This document shows positions 58,971 through 64,000 of a stretch of DNA of 64,000 nt, piece after piece. Position numbers and translations under genes: made by a program. Each line of letters starts with the position of its first letter. Position 1 is the stretch's first letter. Source of the stretch: Erythroxylum novogranatense (Eukaryota; Streptophyta; Magnoliopsida; Malpighiales; Erythroxylaceae); NCBI GenBank assembly GCA_029891385.1, contig CM057231.1, positions 23,777,300-23,841,299 on the forward strand. The letters are read 5' to 3'. The notes under the pieces are model-generated. The model saw only the letters and a program-made list of their open reading frames with translations. It did no database searches and was not told the origin of the DNA.

Positions 58971-59240
58971 GTTTGTATGTCATTGAAGTTAATCTTATTC
59001 TTGATCACAACATTTGGGTATTTGATCTTTGGTTGTGGCTCACATATGTAATGATATCACGGGGCCTCGAGGACGATGAGGCAACTCATGAAGGAGAAGT
59101 AGACCCACGTGTTAGAAATGGAGCAAGAGTTCTTTGCATTAGCCGTAGGAACCTATGTTTTGTCTCTCCCACTTGGGCTTGTTTGGAATTGGATGATTGT
59201 TATTTTGTACCCGTTTGACAAAGAATATATTATCATTTCT
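58971..59240 (+). pseudogene. Element D protease remnant
   Basis: VIEVNLILDHNIWVFD is followed by a frameshift where C has DTGCGSHIC, so the active-site D-T-G is lost in this frame. Later blocks VRNGARV and LELDDCYFVPV still match C. The protein cannot be active. Confidence 0.75.
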
Positions 59241-60666
59241 TATCTAAATAGATTGGATTCCATATGAATTTTAGTAGCAATAGTTGTTCTATTAATTCTA
59301 ATGGAATGCTTTATGGAACTGGTACATTGTGCAATGGTATTTACATCTTAGATATGTCTAATCCAATTTTAAATGTCAATGACACCAAGCGGTATAAAAG
59401 AGATAATCTAAAGTCAACTTACTTATGGCATTGTCGACGGCCATATAAATGAGACACGATCGCTAAACTCCATAAGAGTGGCGGTTTAGGGTCATTTGAT
59501 TATGAATCATATTACACATGCGAATCTTGTTTATTAGGCAAGATGACTAAGTTACCCTTCAAGGAAAGGGTGAACGAGCGATGGAGTATTAGACTTAATA
59601 CATTCGGATGTATGCGGTCCGATGTCCATCCATGCTAGAAGTGGTTGTCGTTACTTCATTACCTTTATCGATGATTATTCTCGATATGGGTACTTGTATC
59701 GATGAGATACAAATCAAGCGCGTTGAAAAGTTCAAACAATTTAGAAATGAAGTAGAAAACCAGCTTGGTAAAAGTATCAAGGCATTACGATCCGATCGTG
59801 GTGGAGAATACTTAGACCAACAGTTTCTGGATTATCTCAGAGATAATGGCATTTTATCTCAATGGACTCCTCCTTACACACCACAGCACAATGGTGTGGC
59901 TGAAAGGAGAAATCGAACCTTGTTGGACATGGTACGATCAATGATGGGTTTCGCAAAGTTACCAAAATCGTTTTGGGGGTATGCGCTAGAGACAGCTGTT
60001 TACTTGCTAAACAGAGTTCCCTCTAAGACAATTGATGTTACTCCATATGAGATGTGGACTAACAGAAAACCTTATCTTTCTCATTTGAAAGTTTGGGGTT
60101 GTCCTGCTTACGTGAAGTGGATTCAGTTAGATAAGCTTGAAGCAAAGTCTGACAAGTGTTTGTTTGTAGGATATCCTAAAGAGACCATGGGATATCAATT
60201 CTACCTTGCTGAGGAACAAAAGGTGTTTGTTTCAAAGCATGTTGTCTTCTTAGAGAAAGAGTTTCTTCTGCAAGAGGACAGTGGGAGCAAAGTCGAACTT
60301 GAAGAAGTTCAAGATGCTCAAACAGACACAGATCAACTACCTGAACCTGAGACTGTCACTCATTCAGATGAAGTAACAGTTCAACCTTTTACTACACACA
60401 AAGTTCGTAGGTCAAGTAGGATACGACTTGTTCCCGAGAGATATGGATTTCTAAGTGAGCAGAATGACGTATTGCTCATAGAAGATGATGAGCTGTTACC
60501 TATGAAGAGGTTCGAAAAGTTGAGTCGAAAATTGGCTTTGTGCCATGAAAGCCGAAATGGATTCCATGTACGAAAACCAAGTATGGACTTTGGTGAATGC
60601 ACCCGAAGGAATCAAGCCTATAGGGTGCAAATGGGTTTTCAAGAAGAAAACCGACATGGATGGTAA
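59241..60666 (+). pseudogene. Element D integrase
   Basis: A broken pre-integrase part (LKSTYLWHCR near 59420, the TCESCLLGKMTKLPF equivalent near 59520-59565) is followed by an open frame of 352 codons from 59608. The frame has LRSDRGGEYLDQQFLDYLRD, WTPPYTPQHNGVAERRNRTL with the catalytic Glu, then VWGCPAYVKW, CLFVGYPKETMGYQFY and VSKHVVFLEKEFL, the usual copia C-terminal region. It ends before RT at a frame change near 60500-60660. The second aspartate and the Glu are kept; the first aspartate region (FIDDYSRYGYL) is frameshifted near 59630-59690. Confidence 0.85.
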
Positions 60667-61345
60667 TGTGATTGCTTAAAAAGCAAGGCTTGTGGCCAAA
60701 GGATTTCGTCAAAGACAAGGAGTTGACTATGACGAGACCTTCAGCCCCGTAGCAATGCTTAAATCCATTCGGATACTCCTAGCCATTGCCGCTCATTATG
60801 ATTATGAGATATGGCAAATGGATGTGAAGACAACTTTCCTTAATGAAAATTTGGCCGAGGATGTGTACATGACACAACCAGAGGGCTTCACTTCCATCGA
60901 TGGCGAAAAGGTATGCAAGCTTCAGAAATCTATTTATGGATTGAAGCAAGCATCCAGGAGTTGGAACATCCGTTTTGATGAGTCAATCAAAGAGTTTGGT
61001 TTCTCACAAAATCCGGATGAATACTGTGTGTATAAGAAGGTTAATGGGACTGCAATCGTATTCCTTGTGCTATATGTGGATGACATATTATTACTAGGAA
61101 ACGATGTCTCGATGCTACAATCAGTCAAGATTTGGTTGTCCAAACAATTTGCCATGAAGGACCTTGGTGAAGCAACTTATATCCTTGGGATAAGAATCTA
61201 TAGAGATAGATCAAAGAGGTTGCTTGGTCTTTCACAATCATCGTACATAGATAAGATGCTAAAGAGGTTTAGCATGGAGCAATCCAAGAGAGGGTTTCTT
61301 CCCATGTCTCATGGGATAACACTCTCGAAATCTATGTCTAAGACA
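60550..61345 (+). pseudogene. Element D reverse transcriptase
   Basis: The start MDSMYENQVWTLVNAPEGIK lies in another frame near 60560, with one stop at 60677. Then MAKGFRQRQGVDYDETFSPV opens a long frame with AIAAHYDYEIWQMDVKTTFL, QKSIYGLKQASRSWN, the catalytic YVDD at 61073-61084, FAMKDLGEATYILGIRIY and LGLSQSSYIDKMLKRFSMEQ. All RT motifs are in one frame of more than 200 codons. It is the best-kept pol domain in the window. Confidence 0.9.
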
Positions 61346-62041
61346 CAAGATGAGAGGATGCGCATGGATCGAGATCCGTATGCGTCTGCAGAGGATCGAT
61401 CATATATGCTACGTTATATACGAGGCCCGATGTATCGTATGCTCACGAGTGTCACGGCGGATACCAATCGGATCTGGTGAGGGTCTTTGGGTGGTGTCAA
61501 GAATATCCTCAAGTACTTGCGAAGGACTAAGGATGTTTTTGATATATGGAGATGGAAATCTCCAAGTGGCGGCATCTGGATGTCGGTTTTCAATCGACAA
61601 GGATGATTCAGATCCCGATCGAGTTATGTTTTCACGCTGAGCGGCGGAGCGGTCGATTGGAAGAGTTCAAACAAGAGACGATGCGATTCAACGGCCGAGA
61701 GGCAGTACATTTCGCATCGAGGCGGCAAAGAAGCTGTTTGGATCAAGAAGTTCATCACTGAACTTGGTGTGGTTCCTAGCTGTGATGGACCCATACAGTT
61801 GTATTGTGACAACAATGGGGCTATTGTTCAGACAAAAGAACCGAGGTCTCACCAACGATCTAAACACGCACTTCGCAGATATCATCGATTCGAGATCATT
61901 CTTAGAGGTGATGTCGCGATCGAGAGGATTCCCACAGAGCAGAACATTGCTGATCCGTTGACGAAGCCATTGTCACAGAAGAATTTTGATTCTCATGTAC
62001 TCGCTTATGGTATTAGATAACAAGGCGATTGGCTTTAGGTC
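61346..62041 (+). pseudogene. Element D RNase H
   Basis: The first half is scrambled by frame changes. From 61769 one frame has QLYCDNNGAIVQTKEPRSHQ, KHALRRYHRFEIILRGDVAI and IPTEQNIADPLTKPLSQKNF, ending DSHVLAYGIR. These are the last catalytic aspartate and the C-terminal landmark of copia RNase H. The polypurine tract AAGTGGGAGAT (62042-62052) follows. Confidence 0.85.
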
Positions 62042-62052
62042 AAGTGGGAGAT

Positions 62053-63876
62053 TGTTAGAGTAGTGCCCTAAAGGCAATCCCTTTAGCGCTTTTTGTTCAT
62101 AGTCATGTACAGACTTTATGAATAAATAAAGAAAGGCATGTTTCATTTATTTGATGTTCTTTAAGAATTGATATTGATCTTTAATCAAATTAATGAAGTC
62201 CATGATATATGACATAGCATGAAGGAAATTATGATGTGATCATAATCCCGAGATTCCTATCATGTGCAATTATGTCGATATCTAAATTTTCCTAGTCATA
62301 GGATTAATGAGGTGGACATCATTAATCCGGATGACTAACATATGTTATACTCCTTGATTGGATCAGCGGTGGATCTCGAAGCGTAAATATGGGATATTTA
62401 GAGTTGACATGTGGATGCTTACTAGCGGTAGTAAGTACATTGGATGACTGCCATGAGATCATCACATGGATGTCTATTCAAATGTCGGTGATAATCTCAT
62501 CATAGCAATGGTGCAAGTATCCTTGACTTGAGGTACTCAAGGATATCTTGAATCTTGATTACGTGCTGACTCCATTCCTTGTTGCCTTCGGAGGTTACTC
62601 ATAGGGTGGTGCTTGGATACGACTTGAGGTATTGAAGGTAATTGAGTAGCCAATAAAGGATTCATCACTTACGTGATAGCGGAAGAGATACCACGCCTCT
62701 TGTCGGGATCATTCTTGTAAGTCTCGGCGAGCATGACTATGTCATGAAGAGTGTCTTCATGGACATATAAAGTAATGAGTCCTCAGACAGGAACTGATTT
62801 CACTTAGGCTAGACTTAGTCTAGTAAGAGTTGACATATTGGCCATACTCATAACCAAGTGGGTATAGGATGTTGAAAGGACGAATTGCACAGTAATTGTC
62901 TATGGAAGGGTTCGTGATCTGGTTCGTGATGAATTCATCAAACCAATTACTTTCCGGTCAATTGGGGGTCATGATGTGTTGCTAGACGCCGCTCATGACT
63001 TGCTCAGATTAAGTGTTAATCTAAGTGGCCAACATAACCGGGAACCTAAAAAGTCACACGCATAAGAGTGTTTCAGAGAATCCGTATAATAGTATTGGAC
63101 AGAGTTCCAATTATGGAGAGCATTAGGATTAAATGGATCCCAATGGGATTGGGATATGTCCCGATGAGATCGCGACATCAATATTGCTAAGAAAGGTTTC
63201 CGGAGCAGTTTCAGCACCGGGGCCCGGTAGGCCGGTAAGATCGACCCCAGTTTGACTGGACCTCTTAGTCATTATATATATTTTAATTAATTAAGTAATT
63301 AATTAATTAATTAATTAATTATATATTAGCCCACGTTGGAATTAGGAGAAGATAGGAAGGTTTGAAAAGTCAACATTCATTATTTAATTAAGTTAAAGAA
63401 TGAATGAATATTAAGCTTCCACTTGGCAACTTCTCATGGTAAGTTATTAAGCTTAAGAGTTAAGTAAATACATACCTAAGGTGTGAGCCTAGTGGGTTGC
63501 CGTCGGTTTTCAAGAACAAGAGAGGAAGAACAAAAGACTTAAAAAAGGTTAGGTCATCTTGGAAAGGGTTTTCAAGTCTTCTTCTTTGGCAACCATCGAA
63601 TTTTCTCTTCTCAAGGCAAAGTTCCAACGTGAATCAAGCTCTCCACAGAGAGGTAGGCTCTAGCAGGCTTTATTCATTTTAGCTATTCCCGGTCAAAAGT
63701 GTTTGATCCGGTTAGGTTTCGATCTCTGCGTGGATACCTTTAGAGATAGTCTCTATTGGCTATTCAGTTTGAGTTTTCATACCGACACGGGATCTGGGTT
63801 TTCGGGAAGGTCCCGGAACAAAATTTTGTTTTTCATTCTTTGGAACATGTGATGTTCCTCCCGGGATTTTCCTACA
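62053..63876 (+). repeat. 3' LTR of element D (1824 bp)
   Basis: It begins TGTTAGAGTAGTGCCC and ends GGGATTTTCCTACA, followed by the TSD TACTA. It aligns with 54271-56095 over the full length. Confidence 0.95.
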
Positions 63877-63881
63877 TACTA

Positions 63882-64000
63882 TCCCGTAATCCCATGTAAG
63901 GGGCTATAACCCTAGAATTGAGTTTATGAGAATTTACCGAGAAGTTAGAAAGTGTATTTCATGCTCATGCATAATATAGCATACACACAAAAGTAGTAGT
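63882..64000 (-). mobile_element. Element E, continuation beyond D
   Basis: After the right TSD of D the sequence should be the next upstream part of the RNase H or pol of E on the minus strand. Only 119 bp are visible and the frame is not clear, so this is placed by the TSD logic rather than by motif. Confidence 0.5.

Larger units (their letters stand above)
54271..63876 (+). mobile_element. Element D: Ty1/copia retrotransposon, 9.6 kb
   Basis: LTRs 54271-56095 and 62053-63876 are 1825 and 1824 bp. The flanking TACTA at 54266-54270 and 63877-63881 is a perfect TSD. The internal order is primer site, leader with two motif arrays, gag, knuckle, protease, integrase, RT, RNase H and polypurine tract (62042-62052). 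It is a sister of element C, with related sequence over its whole length. Its integrase-RT region is better kept than in C (open frames of 352 and 262 codons), but gag and protease are broken. Confidence 0.95.

Overview
This window is nuclear DNA from a plant, most likely a eudicot; I cannot name the species. It is AT-rich and spliceosomal, with one intron-containing plant gene in a thick layer of nested LTR retrotransposons. Nothing suggests a bacterial or organelle origin. Element boundaries rest on TG...CA LTR ends, paired LTRs of equal length, tRNA primer sites, polypurine tracts and target-site duplications (TSDs) read directly from the sequence.

Layout. (A) 460-9733, minus strand: a decayed Ty1/copia element. 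Its 3' LTR is split by a 3.7-kb insert (616-4350) that looks like a long chromovirus-type LTR, and its reverse transcriptase region is missing, with unrelated DNA in its place (5372-6808). (B) 11278-32951, minus strand: a large Ty3/gypsy element of Tat type with gag, protease, RT, RNase H and integrase, a 112-bp tandem array, and a separate gene on the opposite strand. B is interrupted by (C) a 9.75-kb Ty1/copia element at 12826-22578, which splits the antisense gene, and by (F) a 1.5-kb solo-LTR-like insert at 29364-30897 with a perfect TSD, between gag and protease. A spacer follows (32952-35739) with a strong 65-bp inverted repeat.

The only host gene I can support is at 35740-36808, minus strand: a three-exon heavy-metal-associated isoprenylated plant protein (HIPP) of 284 residues with an intact frame, a CxxC metal site and a C-terminal CaaX box.

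To its right lies (G) 37559-50783, plus strand, a decayed Ty1/copia element. Its protease region is split by (H) about 39438-47528, minus strand, an Athila-type gypsy element that keeps gag and protease but has lost RT and integrase. From about 52.4 kb begins (E), another minus-strand copia element. Its RNase H is interrupted by (D) 54271-63876, plus strand, a close relative of C with a perfect 5-bp TSD; E resumes at 63882 and runs off the window.

The most interesting signals are: the antisense gene in B, whose frame continues across the C insertion; two arrays of small palindromes and hairpins in the leaders of C and D, conserved in position, spacing and fold; a recurring CAG-to-CGA type difference between LTR pairs, which may be a methylation-linked sequencing artefact; the spacer hairpin; and the pol-less Athila derivative.
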